From: Pseudomonadota bacterium
GTDB lineage: Bacteria > Pseudomonadota > Alphaproteobacteria > Rhizobiales > Beijerinckiaceae
Length of the DNA: 38,336 nucleotides
Reading direction: 5' to 3'
NCBI GenBank assembly: GCA_023393655.1
Contig: JAEWKP010000010.1
Coordinates: 1 to 38,336, forward strand
The translations under genes and the position numbers were made by a program. A model generated the notes under the pieces. The model did not search any database, was not told the DNA's origin, and saw only the letters and a list, made by a program, of their open reading frames with translations. Shown here in pieces: positions 16,311-26,752 of the stretch (positions are counted from its first letter, which is position 1; each line of letters starts with the position of its first letter).

Positions 16311-16337
16311 TTAGCACTCCCATCGGGCGACTGCTAA
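16311..16337 (+). promoter_or_regulatory. CIRCE operator (HrcA binding site)
   Basis: Inverted repeat TTAGCACTC (16311-16319), nine-base spacer, GACTGCTAA (16329-16337). The left half is a perfect match to the CIRCE consensus; the right half has one change (GACTGCTAA for GAGTGCTAA). It sits just after the promoter and 64 bp before groES, the standard place for HrcA repression of groESL. Confidence 0.92.
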
Positions 16338-16401
16338 CAGCCTCCCCCGGGAGCCCTTCAGCGGCACCCGAAACGAATAAGACCGAGAGGAAGACAGAAC
16401 C

Positions 16402-16689
16402 ATGAAGTTCCGTCCTTTGCATGACCGCGTCGTGGTCCGTCGCCTGGATGGCGAAGAGAAGACCAAGGGTGGCATCATCATCCCCGAGACGGCCAAGGAA
16501 AAGCCCCAGGAGGGCGAGGTCATCGCCGTCGGTTCCGGCGCGCGTGACGAGGCCGGCAAGCTCGTTGCCCTCGACGTCAAGAAGGGCGACCGCGTCCTGT
16601 TCGGCAAGTGGTCGGGCACCGAGGTCAAGATCGATGGTCAGGACCTCCTGATCATGAAGGAATCCGACATCATGGGCGTCGTCGGCTGA
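16402..16689 (+). CDS. groES: Co-chaperonin GroES
   Basis: A 95-residue GroES of normal length. It starts [16 protein letters not shown], contains the mobile loop ([19 protein letters not shown]) that docks on GroEL, and ends with the standard [14 protein letters not shown]. It forms the heptameric lid of the GroEL folding chamber in the cytoplasm. GAGAGGAAG lies upstream of the ATG. groEL follows after 48 bp, and a CIRCE element upstream indicates HrcA control with an RpoH-like promoter. Confidence 0.98.
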   Translation: MKFRPLHDRVVVRRLDGEEKTKGGIIIPETAKEKPQEGEVIAVGSGARDEAGKLVALDVKKGDRVLFGKWSGTEVKIDGQDLLIMKESDIMGVVG

Positions 16690-16692
16690 TAG

Positions 16693-18450
<1,758 letters not shown>

Positions 18451-18474
18451 TCCAGCCTCCTACCAAGCCTACGG

Positions 18475-18501
18475 AAGGCCCGGCGCAAGCGGGGCCTTTT
18501 T
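18475..18501 (+). terminator. Rho-independent terminator of groESL
   Basis: Stem AAGGCCC (18475-18481) with GGGCCTT (18492-18498), a ten-base loop and five T at 18497-18501. It is the first good terminator after groEL, about 100 bp beyond the stop. Confidence 0.85.
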
Positions 18502-18575
18502 CGTTGGCGTGCGGCCATGCGTCCCATGCCGCCCGCTCGGGAGCCGATGAGATGTCATCGCCGGCCCTCCTCGCC

Positions 18576-18581
18576 TATAAA
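18576..18581 (+). promoter_or_regulatory. Possible -10 box for the binding-protein gene
   Basis: TATAAA lies 60 bp before the start codon in otherwise GC-rich sequence. No convincing -35 box is found 16-18 bp upstream, so the call is weak. Confidence 0.3.
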
Positions 18582-18641
18582 AGCGGCAAGCGCCCCCGTG
18601 ATCGGCGGGCGCGGAACCGCCAAACCGATCGGGAGAGGCCC

Positions 18642-19751
18642 ATGAAAACCTCCACATTCCTTACGAGTGTCGCCTTTGCCGCGACGCTGCTCGCTGCCCA
18701 GGCCGCGCAGGCCGACATCACCATCGGCCTCGTCGCGCCGCTGACCGGCCCGGTCGCCGCCTATGGCGACCAGGTCAAGAACGGCGCCCAGACCGCCGTC
18801 GACGTGATCAACAAGAATGGCGGCGTGCTCGGCGAGAAGCTCGTGCTGAAGCTCGCCGACGATGCCGGCGATCCGAAGCAGGGCGTCTCCTCCGCCAACC
18901 TGCTCGTCGGCGACAAGGTCAAGTTCGTGGTCGGCCCGGTGACCTCCGGCGTCGCCATGGCGGTCTCGGACGTGTTCTCCGAGAGCGGCGTGCTGATGGT
19001 GACGCCGACCGCGACCTCCCCGGCGCTGACGACGCGCGGGCTGACCAATGTCTTCCGCACCTGCGGCCGCGACGACCAGCAGGCCGACATCGCCGCGACC
19101 TATGTCCTGAAGAACCTCAAGGACAAGAAGATCGCGATCGTCCATGACAAGGGCACCTACGGCAAGGGCCTCGCCGACGCCTTCCAGAAGGGCATCAATG
19201 CCGGCGGGCTCAAGGAAGTGATCGCCCTGACGGTCAATCCCGGCGACAAGGACCTCTCGGCTGTCGTGACACGCCTGAAGGCCGCGAATGTCGACGCCAT
19301 CTATTTCGGCGGCTACCATCCCGAGGGCGGCCTGCTGGCGCGCCAGCTCGCCGATGCCGGCGTCAAGGCGACGATCATCGGTGGCGAAGGCCTCTCCAAT
19401 ACCGAGTTCGCGGCGATCGGCGGCGACCGTGCCACCGGCACGCTCTTCACCAACGCGACGGACGCGCTGAAAAACCCCGACTCGGCCCAGGCCGTCGCGG
19501 CGCTGAAGGAGAAGGGCATCCCGCCGGAGGCCTTCACGCTCAACGCCTATGCCGCGGTCGAGGTGCTCAAGGCCGCGATCGAGAAGGCCGGCAAGCCGGG
19601 CGATGCCAATGGCGCCGCCAAGGCCCTGCATTCCGGCATGCCGGTCAAGACCGCGATCGGCACGCTGACCTATGGCAAGACCGGCGACCTGAGCTCGCCG
19701 AGCTTCTCGATGTACAAATGGGACGCCGGCAAGATCGTCGCCGCCCAGTGA
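18642..19751 (+). CDS. Branched-chain amino acid-type ABC transporter substrate-binding protein (LivK-like)
   Basis: A 369-residue periplasmic binding protein of the Peripla_BP_6 family. A Sec signal ([24 protein letters not shown]) is cleaved near residue 24, followed by the mature start [20 protein letters not shown]. Family landmarks include the [29 protein letters not shown] and [10 protein letters not shown] segments. Such proteins deliver leucine, isoleucine, valine or related compounds to LivHMGF permeases. No Liv permease or ATPase gene is adjacent, and a terminator follows directly, so this is a single-gene unit. GGGAGAGG precedes the ATG at 18642. The ligand is not determined by sequence. 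Confidence 0.93.
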   Translation: MKTSTFLTSVAFAATLLAAQAAQADITIGLVAPLTGPVAAYGDQVKNGAQTAVDVINKNGGVLGEKLVLKLADDAGDPKQGVSSANLLVGDKVKFVVGPVTSGVAMAVSDVFSESGVLMVTPTATSPALTTRGLTNVFRTCGRDDQQADIAATYVLKNLKDKKIAIVHDKGTYGKGLADAFQKGINAGGLKEVIALTVNPGDKDLSAVVTRLKAANVDAIYFGGYHPEGGLLARQLADAGVKATIIGGEGLSNTEFAAIGGDRATGTLFTNATDALKNPDSAQAVAALKEKGIPPEAFTLNAYAAVEVLKAAIEKAGKPGDANGAAKALHSGMPVKTAIGTLTYGKTGDLSSPSFSMYKWDAGKIVAAQ

Positions 19752-19789
19752 TCGGCCGGCGGTCGCACCGCCCGCCTTTTCGAGCTTCG

Positions 19790-19830
19790 CGCCCCGGACG
19801 AGCCCCGCTCGCCCGGGGCGTTTCGTTTCC
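19790..19830 (+). terminator. Terminator after the LivK-like gene
   Basis: CGCCCCGG (19790-19797) pairs with CCGGGGCG (19813-19820), with an inner CGAGC/GCTCG stem, followed by TTTCGTTT. The interrupted T-run makes it moderate rather than strong. Confidence 0.7.
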
Positions 19831-19976
19831 GGGCCCGATAGATCGTGGGCGCCTCGCCATGGCCTCTCCGCCAGATGACAATTTGCTCATCCGGGCGCGT
19901 CGCCATTGAAAGGCCACTCCCGCTGCGACATGGTCCGAATCGTGGCTTTCACCGTCTCCCGCCAGGATTCCCGTCT

Positions 19977-22070
19977 ATGCGCTTGTTGAGCATCCTCGTC
20001 GCCGTGCTGGCGGCGGCCACACTGATCGTCGGCCAGCAGGCCGGCTCGGCTGCCCTTGTCGGAATGGGCGTCGTCGGCCTGCTGCTGGCGGTCGTGACCT
20101 TCCGCTCGCCGACCTTGCCGTTCTTCCTGCGGATATTCTCGGGCGTCTTCGCCATCGAGTATCTGGTGTTCGGTGCGGCCGCGGTCGCGGCGCATCTGGG
20201 CTGGTGGCCTGCGACGCTCGGGATTCCGCCGGTACCGACCAGCCTGCCGACGACGGTCGGCGTCTTCGCGATCCTGAGCTACGCGATCTCCTTCGTCCCG
20301 GTGATCGCGCGCATCGCCCGCATCGCCTCGCCCTATTTCGAATCCGACCAGATCACCACCGCCAATCTCTGGCCGATCGGCCCGTTCAAGATCAGGCTCG
20401 GCACGCTGGCGGTCTCGCTTTTCGTCTTCCTGATCGTCCTCAACCAGATTCAGGTCGGCATCACGCTGCGCCTCTCCTTCTTCAACCGCGACATGTACGA
20501 CGCGCTGCAGAACAAGGATGCGACGGCGTTCTGGTACCAGCTCTTCTACGTCTTCTGCGTCTGGGCGGTGCTCTGGGTCGTCTCGAACCTGATCGAGCTG
20601 TTCGCCAACTACACGATCCTGATCCGCTGGCGGCAGTTCATGGCGAACGAGTACACGCGGCGCTGGCTCGACCACGCGACGCATTACCGGATTGCGTTGG
20701 CCGGCAGCGTCGACAACCCCGACCAGCGTATCGCCGAGGACACGCGTTCCTTCGTCAACTCGACCTACGGCTTCGCGCTGCCCCTGCTCTCGCAGGTCTC
20801 CACGCTGGTCTCGTTCTCGATCATCCTCTGGAACATTCAGGTCAGCTTCACCCTGCCCGGCACCTCGGTTGCGATCCCCGGCTATATCTTCTGGGTGGCG
20901 TTCTTCTATGCGGTGGCGGCAACCTGGCTCACCCATGTGATCGGCCGCCCGCTGATCCGGCTCGAGTTCGAGCAGGAGAAGCGCGAGGCGAATTTCCGCT
21001 TCTCGCTGGCGCGCCTGCGCGAATATTCCGAGCAGATCGCGCTGATGGTCGGCGAGCCGACCGAGCGCGGCCATCTCGCCCAGCGCTTCCGCGATATCGT
21101 CGAGAACTTCTACCGGCTGGTCTGGCGCCGGCTGAAGCTGACCAGCTTCACGCTGTCCTACAACCAGCTCAGCGTCGTCCTGCCCTACATCATTCTGGCT
21201 CCGTACTATTTCGCGGGCACGATCACGCTCGGCATCATGATGCAGGTCGCCGGCGCCTTCGACCGGGTGCAGACGGCCCTGTCCTTCATCATCAACAGCT
21301 ACTCCTCGATCGCCTCCTATCTCGCCTCGATCAACCGCTTGACCTCTTTCGAGACCGCCGTGGAAGACGCCCAGCACGGCACGATCAGCGAGGAAGCGCT
21401 CGGCCGCGAGACCTCCGCCGACAAGAGCCTGCATATCCGCGACGCCACGCTCCTCCTGCCCAACGGCAAGCCGATCGTGAAGCTCGGCGCGCTCGATCTC
21501 GGCACGGCACGCTCGACGCTGCTGATCGGCCCTTCCGGCTCCGGCAAGTCGACGCTGTTCCGCGCCATCGCCGGCATCTGGCCCTTCGGCGACGGCAAGG
21601 TCGGCATTCCCGCCGATGCACGGATCATGCTGCTGCCGCAGCGCCCCTATCTGCCGCAGGGCTCGCTCAGGGGAGCACTCGCTTATCCGGCCGAGGAAGG
21701 CGCCTATGACGACGCTGCGACCCGCGCCGCGATGGAGAAGGTCAAGCTCGGCCACCTCGCCGACAAGCTCGACGAGGTCGATCTCTGGGGCCAGCGCCTC
21801 TCGGGTGGCGAGCAGCAGCGCCTGGCCGTGGCGCGCGCGCTTCTGAGCAAGCCGGACTGGCTCTTCCTCGACGAGGCCACCGCCTCGCTCGACGAGAAGC
21901 TGGAAGGCGAGATCTATGAAACGATCGACCGCGAATTGCCGCAGACCCGGATCGTCTCGATCGGCCACCGCGCGACGCTGCGCGCCATGCACGATGCCAT
22001 CGTCACCATGGAGCCCAATGCGGACGGCACCTTCACGCCGACGCCGACCGCGAAAACCCCGGCGGCCTGA
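19977..22070 (+). CDS. ABC transporter with fused permease and ATPase (SbmA/BacA-like, YddA family)
   Basis: A 697-residue half-transporter. The N-terminal third has several helices absent from the shortest family members. Then comes the SbmA/BacA-type membrane domain (LRLSFFNRDMYDALQNKD, FANYTILIRWRQFMANEYTRRWL, the NPDQRIAEDTRSF motif typical of this family, and REYSEQIALMVGE). The ATPase domain has Walker A GPSGSGKST near residue 518, signature LSGGEQQR near 607 and Walker B LFLDEA near 628. Characterised relatives include Mycobacterium Rv1819c (cobalamin and hydrophilic compound uptake) and the BacA-related proteins of rhizobia; the substrate here is unknown. AGGA precedes the ATG at 19977. 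It stands alone between two terminators. Confidence 0.92.
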   Translation: MRLLSILVAVLAAATLIVGQQAGSAALVGMGVVGLLLAVVTFRSPTLPFFLRIFSGVFAIEYLVFGAAAVAAHLGWWPATLGIPPVPTSLPTTVGVFAILSYAISFVPVIARIARIASPYFESDQITTANLWPIGPFKIRLGTLAVSLFVFLIVLNQIQVGITLRLSFFNRDMYDALQNKDATAFWYQLFYVFCVWAVLWVVSNLIELFANYTILIRWRQFMANEYTRRWLDHATHYRIALAGSVDNPDQRIAEDTRSFVNSTYGFALPLLSQVSTLVSFSIILWNIQVSFTLPGTSVAIPGYIFWVAFFYAVAATWLTHVIGRPLIRLEFEQEKREANFRFSLARLREYSEQIALMVGEPTERGHLAQRFRDIVENFYRLVWRRLKLTSFTLSYNQLSVVLPYIILAPYYFAGTITLGIMMQVAGAFDRVQTALSFIINSYSSIASYLASINRLTSFETAVEDAQHGTISEEALGRETSADKSLHIRDATLLLPNGKPIVKLGALDLGTARSTLLIGPSGSGKSTLFRAIAGIWPFGDGKVGIPADARIMLLPQRPYLPQGSLRGALAYPAEEGAYDDAATRAAMEKVKLGHLADKLDEVDLWGQRLSGGEQQRLAVARALLSKPDWLFLDEATASLDEKLEGEIYETIDRELPQTRIVSIGHRATLRAMHDAIVTMEPNADGTFTPTPTAKTPAA

Positions 22071-22099
22071 CGCCGCCGCCCTCTCCGCTTGCCGAAACG

Positions 22100-22125
22100 A
22101 AAAGGGTCGCTCGCGCGACCCTTTT
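22100..22125 (+). terminator. Bidirectional terminator between convergent genes
   Basis: Perfect 11 bp stem AAAAGGGTCGC (22100-22110) with GCGACCCTTTT (22115-22125), loop of four. The A-run on one side and T-run on the other let it work for the ABC transporter on plus and the META-domain gene on minus. Confidence 0.88.
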
Positions 22126-22150
22126 CCGATTCATCAGCTGCGCAAGAGCC

Positions 22151-22170
22151 TTCTTCCGCGACCGGAAGAA
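22151..22170 (-). other. Stem-loop after the META-domain gene
   Basis: TTCTTCCG (22151-22158) pairs with CGGAAGAA (22163-22170), loop CGAC, ten bases beyond the META-domain gene stop. There is no U-run; it may aid 3' end formation together with the terminator at 22100. Confidence 0.45.
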
Positions 22171-22180
22171 ACCGCGTCGG

Positions 22181-22666
22181 TCAAAGAGACCGGCTCAACG
22201 TCAACTCGCCCGCCCCGCCCTTCAGCACGAGGCGACCGCTGACGAGATCCCATTTGTTCGTCGCGCGCAGCGCCATCAGGAACGCCCTCTCGAAATCGAG
22301 CGTGCCCTTGTCGCAACTGCGCTTGGTGATGGCGATCGGGCCGACCGCGAAGCCCTGCTGGCGCAGCGGATAGGCGGAAGCCGAGAAGGTGTTGCAGCCG
22401 CCGAAGCCGGTACCGCGCAGATTCTGGTCGACGATCAGGGTCGCGCGCCGGTCCTGGACCGGCTTGCCGTTCATCGCCACGACGCTCCAGCTCGCGCCGA
22501 GCGGAAAGTTCTTCTCCTGCTGCGGCAACGGAATCGCCGTGGTCCCGCCGCCGAGTTCCTCGCGGGACGGCATCTTCTGGCGGCGCTGCGCCATCGCTTC
22601 GCCCGGCATCAGCATCGGCACGGCCAGGGTCGCAAGAACGGCCGCAAGGCCAAGGCGTCGGATCAT
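22181..22666 (-). CDS. META domain-containing secreted protein (HslJ-like)
   Basis: A 161-residue protein with a Sec signal (MIRRLGLAAVLATLAVPMLMPGEAMA, cleavage near residue 26). After a linker, a META domain starts at about residue 60: GASWSVVAMNGKPV, then the conserved GTGFGGCNTFSASA and ITKRSCD. META/HslJ proteins are small envelope proteins; HslJ is linked to heat induction and novobiocin resistance in E. coli, and no biochemical function is assigned. Two cysteines of the domain could form a disulfide. The ATG at 22666 gives the best signal peptide; the ribosome binding site is weak (GTAAG). Confidence 0.85.
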   Translation of the reverse strand: MIRRLGLAAVLATLAVPMLMPGEAMAQRRQKMPSREELGGGTTAIPLPQQEKNFPLGASWSVVAMNGKPVQDRRATLIVDQNLRGTGFGGCNTFSASAYPLRQQGFAVGPIAITKRSCDKGTLDFERAFLMALRATNKWDLVSGRLVLKGGAGELTLSRSL

Positions 22667-22783
22667 GATCGTCTTACCCGCATTCACTCGCACGGCAACG
22701 CGACGTGCCGCCAAACCGGTTAACACGCCTAGAGGCCAATTGGTTCGGGATCAAGGCTGAACCACCGACGATCGCGTCATTCC

Positions 22784-22802
22784 GATGCTGCCGCGCAGCA
22801 TC
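22784..22802 (-). other. Stem-loop at the hisG stop
   Basis: Perfect eight-base arms GATGCTGC (22784-22791) and GCAGCATC (22795-22802) overlap the hisG stop codon. No U-run follows on the minus strand. Confidence 0.45.
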
Positions 22803-23787
22803 AGACGCGGGCGTTCAGTCGCTCCAGCAAACGGTTCGCGCGGCGGAAGACATAGGTCGGAGCACTGACGGTGATGTCGTCGGCGCCGAGCCCGTCGAGA
22901 TGCTCGACCAGCGCGAAGACCATCTTCTCCGGACAATGCAGCGTCAGCGGCGCAGCAGTTGCCGGCGCGCCGAAAGGCAGGCGCGCGCCGAAGCGGTCCT
23001 CAAGTCCGGCGAGCGCATTCGGAGCAAGATCGAGCCGGGCGCGGACCTCGCGGAGCGTGCGCCCCTCCTCCTCCGCCGCGATCCGCGACAGGATGGTCCT
23101 GGCCGCCGCCTTCGCCCGCGCGCCCCAGGGAGCCTGCATCGAGGCGACGAGATTGGCTTCGGAGGCCAGCATCACACCGTCGTCGAGCACCTTGAGCGCA
23201 TTAGCAGAGAGCGTCGCTCCGGTCGTGGTGATATCGACCACGATCTCGGCCGTGCCGGCAGCAGGCGCGCCCTCGGTCGCGCCGAGGCTTTCGACGATGC
23301 GGTAATCGGCAAGGCCGTGCTGCGCGAAGAAGCGGCGGGTCAGATTGACGTATTTGGTGGCGACGCGCAGCTTCTTGCCGTGGCGCGCCCGCATCGCCGA
23401 GGCGACATCGTCGAGATCGGCCATGTTGCGCACGTCGATCCAGGCCTGCGGCACGGCGACCACGACATTGGCATTGCCGAAGCCGAGCGGGGTCAACATC
23501 TCGACCGCCGCATCGGCATCCGAGAGCTGCTCGCGGACGAGGTCCTCGCCGGTAATGCCGATATGGGCGGCGCCGGAGGAGAGCTGGGCGACGATCTCGG
23601 AGGCCGAGAGGAAGGCGACTTCCGCCCCGTCGACGCCTGCTATGGCGCCACGATAGTCGCGCTCGCCGCGCGACTTGACGAACTTCAGTCCGGCCCGGCC
23701 GAAAAAGGCGGTGGCGTTCTCCTGCAGGCGGCCCTTCGAGGGCACGGCGAGGACGAGCGGGGCGTCGTTGTCCGGCATCTGGCTCAT
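22801..23787 (-). CDS. hisG: ATP phosphoribosyltransferase catalytic subunit
   Basis: First enzyme of histidine biosynthesis: joins ATP and PRPP to phosphoribosyl-ATP. Motifs are [18 protein letters not shown] near the N-terminus, the [12 protein letters not shown] segment, and the PRPP-binding loop [18 protein letters not shown]. The protein is 328 residues. Short-form HisG, which needs HisZ, is usually about 210-230 residues, so about 90 residues are extra at the C-terminus (from about [11 protein letters not shown]). The hisZ gene is nevertheless present and overlaps by four bases (ATGA), implying coupled synthesis of a HisG-HisZ complex. Feedback by histidine is expected through HisZ. Confidence 0.95.
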   Translation of the reverse strand: MSQMPDNDAPLVLAVPSKGRLQENATAFFGRAGLKFVKSRGERDYRGAIAGVDGAEVAFLSASEIVAQLSSGAAHIGITGEDLVREQLSDADAAVEMLTPLGFGNANVVVAVPQAWIDVRNMADLDDVASAMRARHGKKLRVATKYVNLTRRFFAQHGLADYRIVESLGATEGAPAAGTAEIVVDITTTGATLSANALKVLDDGVMLASEANLVASMQAPWGARAKAAARTILSRIAAEEEGRTLREVRARLDLAPNALAGLEDRFGARLPFGAPATAAPLTLHCPEKMVFALVEHLDGLGADDITVSAPTYVFRRANRLLERLNARV

Positions 23788-24896
23788 GCGGCGTCTCCCG
23801 TCAGGCGGTCGAGCCAGAGCGAGGCGCCGACAGCGGGAAGCGGCTGGCGCGCGCCGAGACGGCCGAGCACATTGTCATAGCGGCCGCCGCCAGCAACGGG
23901 CTTGCCGTCGCCGCGGGCGGTGTCGTGAAGCTCGAAGATGAAGCCGGTATAATAGTCGAGATTGCGGGCAAAGCCGGCCGAGAAGCGGATCGCGCCGATA
24001 TCGACCCCGCGCGCGGCGAGGAAGCCGGTGCGCTCGTCGAAGGCGTCGAGCTGACGGCCGATGTCGAGCGAAGCCTGATCGGCGAGCGCCCGCAGCGAAG
24101 CCGAAGCGGCATCGGGATCGCCGGAGACGGCCAGCACCTGCGCCAGCAGCGCCTTGACGTCACCATTGACCGGGTTCTCGCGCTCGGCGGCGCGCGCCAG
24201 GAAGCGCTCGGCGATGTCGGCGGCGGAGCGCCCACCGACGGTCGAGATGCCGGCGATCGAGAGCACGTCCTCGACGAAGGCGCGGGCGGCCTTGGGGTCC
24301 TGCCCCTCGAGCGCCTTGAGCAAGCCGGCATGGGCGGCATCGCCCTCGGCGGCGGGCGGATCGAGCGCGTCGACCGCGTCCGTGCCCTTGCCCTGCACGA
24401 CGGCGCGAACCAGACGACGGCGGGCGCCCTGCGGCACGTTCAGACCGTCGAGCAATGCGCCGAGCACGGCGACATCGCCCATGACGATGCGTGGCTCGGC
24501 GAGGCCGAGCATGGCCGTCGCGTCGATGGTCAGCGCCATGATCTCGGCATCGGCAGCGGTGAAATCGTTGCGACCAAAGGATTCGAGGCCCGCCTGCAGG
24601 AACTCGCCGGGTTCATTGGACCGCATGCGGAAGACCGGGCCGGCATAGGCATAGGCCGCCGGCTCGGCCTTGCCGGAGGCGATATGATCGAGCGCGACGG
24701 GGATTGTATATTCGGGGCGCAGGCACCAGTCGCGGCCGTCGGCATCCTGCGTCATGAAGATCCGGCGGCGGATATCCTCGCCGGAGAGATCGAGAAAAAC
24801 GTCGGCCGGCTGCAGGATCGCCGGCTCGGCATGGGCGTAGCCCTCGCCGGCGAAGAGCGCGATCACGGTCTCGATGCTGGCGCGGCTTGCGGGCAC
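23784..24896 (-). CDS. hisZ: ATP phosphoribosyltransferase regulatory subunit HisZ
   Basis: A 370-residue catalytic-core-like paralogue of HisRS without aminoacylation activity; it binds HisG and provides histidine feedback. Remnants of class II motifs are visible: [57 protein letters not shown] and [14 protein letters not shown], while the anticodon-binding domain of HisRS is lacking. The start is a GTG at 24896. It lies downstream of hisS and overlaps hisG by four bases. Confidence 0.94.
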   Translation of the reverse strand: MPASRASIETVIALFAGEGYAHAEPAILQPADVFLDLSGEDIRRRIFMTQDADGRDWCLRPEYTIPVALDHIASGKAEPAAYAYAGPVFRMRSNEPGEFLQAGLESFGRNDFTAADAEIMALTIDATAMLGLAEPRIVMGDVAVLGALLDGLNVPQGARRRLVRAVVQGKGTDAVDALDPPAAEGDAAHAGLLKALEGQDPKAARAFVEDVLSIAGISTVGGRSAADIAERFLARAAERENPVNGDVKALLAQVLAVSGDPDAASASLRALADQASLDIGRQLDAFDERTGFLAARGVDIGAIRFSAGFARNLDYYTGFIFELHDTARGDGKPVAGGGRYDNVLGRLGARQPLPAVGASLWLDRLTGDAA

Positions 24897-25003
24897 GGCT
24901 CGTCCTGTCCTGTCCTGTTGCGAGCGTCGTCCTAGCAGTGACGTCGCGAATTTTCGAGGGATTTGAGGGAAATGGGTGAACGGGAATCGAAGGAAGCCGC
25001 CAT

Positions 25004-25096
25004 CGTCATGGTCTGGCCTGTCCCGACCATCCGCGTCTTCGCCGGACAGAGGCCGCGCTCAAGACGTGGATGCCCGCCACAAGGGCGAGCATGACG
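25004..25096. repeat. Inverted pair of palindromic intergenic repeats (REP/BIME-like)
   Basis: Two 36-base units face each other: 25004-25039 (reading CGTCATG ... CATCC ... CGTCTT on plus) and 25061-25096 (the same order on minus). They agree at 26 of 36 positions. Each unit folds into a nine-pair stem with one mismatch and a five-base loop. From memory, similar units with a CGTCATG...CATCCACGTCTT frame are dispersed in intergenic DNA of Hyphomicrobiales; this could not be checked here. They fill part of the 210 bp gap between hisS and hisZ. Confidence 0.65.
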
Positions 25097-25106
25097 GCAG
25101 CGCCCT

Positions 25107-26681
25107 TTACGAATGTCGCGCCAGCACCCGCTTCACGCCCTCGACCAGTTCCGCGACCGGCACGGCGAACTGGGCCTCGGCCTGCTTGGCCTTGTGCTCG
25201 GCGGAATCCTTGACGTCGCGGCTGGCGGCGGCGAGTTCGGCGCCGAGGATCAGGTCCTTGATGACGACGGTCCCGGCCTCGCGCTCCGACGAGCCCTGAA
25301 TGATCGCGCAGATCGCGCCGCGACGGTCGGCATATTTCATCTGGGCGTTGAAGCCGGAGCTACCCAGATAGAGATCGGCCCGCAGCAGCGACTTGCCCTC
25401 AGCATCCTTGGCCTGGCGCAGGCCTGCGACCATCGCCTGATAGCCCGGCATGAATTCCGGCGACTTGTTGTCCATCGCGGTGACGACGACGAGCGGCAGC
25501 TCGTTGCGGCTGTCGACGATCGGCGACTTCACCGCCTTCAGCGCCGAGAACAGCCGGGAGACGCCGATCGAGAAGCCGGTCGCCGGCACGGGCTCGGGTC
25601 GGAAGCGGCCGACAAGGCCGTCATAGCGCCCGCCACCCGCGACCGAGCCGAAGCGCACGACCTGGCCGTCGTCGTTGGTGACCGGGAAAGTCAGCTCCAC
25701 CTCGTAGACCGGGCCGGTATAGTATTCGAGGCCGCGGACGACGGAGGGGTCGATGATGATGCGCCCGAGATAGCCGGCCGCCGTGATCAGCTCGCGGATC
25801 TGCTCCAGCTCGGCGATACCAGCCTGACCGTTCTCGGCACCTTCGACGAGGCCGCGCAGATCGATGAGTGCCGCTGCCGAGAGCTTGGCGGAGCCTTCAT
25901 TATCCTGAGCGTTCGTCTTGCCCAGTTCGGCAAGCTTCTGACCGAGTTCGAGATAGCGCAGGATGCGGTCGGACTGGGCATCGGAGAGCCCTGCGCCCTT
26001 GGTAAAATCGCCGCTCTCGTCCTTGCGGCCTTCGCCGAGGAGCTTTCGGACCTCTTCCAGCGGGAACTTGTCGGCCTTGTCGATCGCGCGGAGCACGGTG
26101 AGGCGCGCGGCGGGGTCGATCCCGGCCGCATCCATCACCCCATCCAGCACCTTGCGGTTATTGACCTTCACGACATAGTCGCCGCGCCTGATGCCGAGCT
26201 TCTCCATCGTGTCGGCGGCGAGCATGCAGATCTCGGCATCGCCCGCGACGGTGCCGCTGCCTACGATATCGGCGTCGAACTGCATGAACTGGCGGAAGCG
26301 GCCCGGCCCCGGCTTCTCGTTGCGGAAGACATAGCCGACGCGGTAGCTGCGATAGGGCTTCGGCAGCGCGTCGAAATTCTCGGCGACGTAGCGGGCGAGC
26401 GGCGCCGTCAGGTCGTAGCGCAGCGAGAGCCACTGCTCATCATCGTCCTGGAAGGAGAAGACGCCCTCGTTCGGCCGGTCCTGATCGGGGAGGAACTTGC
26501 CGAGCGCATCGGTGTACTCGACGAAGGGCGTCTCGACGGGATCGAAGCCATACACCGAGAAGCTCTCGCGGATGACGGAGAGCATGCGCTCGGTGGCGGC
26601 GACATCGGCCGGGCCGCGATCGACGAAGCCGCGCGGCTGGCGGGCCTTCAGCTTGGCAGGGGCGGTCTTGTCGGCGGACAT
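25107..26681 (-). CDS. hisS: Histidyl-tRNA synthetase
   Basis: A 524-residue class II synthetase that charges tRNA-His. Motif 1 lies near [19 protein letters not shown] and motif 2 is [26 protein letters not shown]. The histidine-binding motif is [17 protein letters not shown], motif 3 is GFSIGVSRL, and a C-terminal anticodon-binding domain follows. The motif 2 wording ([17 protein letters not shown]) is that of the alphaproteobacterial type, which is known to recognise a tRNA-His lacking the usual G-1. The ATG at 26681 is preferred to a TTG at 26702. It follows glcF by 71 bp and precedes hisZ by 210 bp. Confidence 0.95.
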   Translation of the reverse strand: MSADKTAPAKLKARQPRGFVDRGPADVAATERMLSVIRESFSVYGFDPVETPFVEYTDALGKFLPDQDRPNEGVFSFQDDDEQWLSLRYDLTAPLARYVAENFDALPKPYRSYRVGYVFRNEKPGPGRFRQFMQFDADIVGSGTVAGDAEICMLAADTMEKLGIRRGDYVVKVNNRKVLDGVMDAAGIDPAARLTVLRAIDKADKFPLEEVRKLLGEGRKDESGDFTKGAGLSDAQSDRILRYLELGQKLAELGKTNAQDNEGSAKLSAAALIDLRGLVEGAENGQAGIAELEQIRELITAAGYLGRIIIDPSVVRGLEYYTGPVYEVELTFPVTNDDGQVVRFGSVAGGGRYDGLVGRFRPEPVPATGFSIGVSRLFSALKAVKSPIVDSRNELPLVVVTAMDNKSPEFMPGYQAMVAGLRQAKDAEGKSLLRADLYLGSSGFNAQMKYADRRGAICAIIQGSSEREAGTVVIKDLILGAELAAASRDVKDSAEHKAKQAEAQFAVPVAELVEGVKRVLARHS

Positions 26682-26752
26682 GGGGCGAGCTCGGACAATC
26701 AACGGAAAGTTGACTGCGGGTTAGACCGTACGGGCGCGAGGGGCAAGCTCGA

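Noticed and set aside
25004..25096. CRISPR or tRNA-like element in the hisS-hisZ gap
   Set aside because: There are only two units in opposite orientation, with no regular spacers and no cloverleaf; a palindromic repeat pair explains it better.
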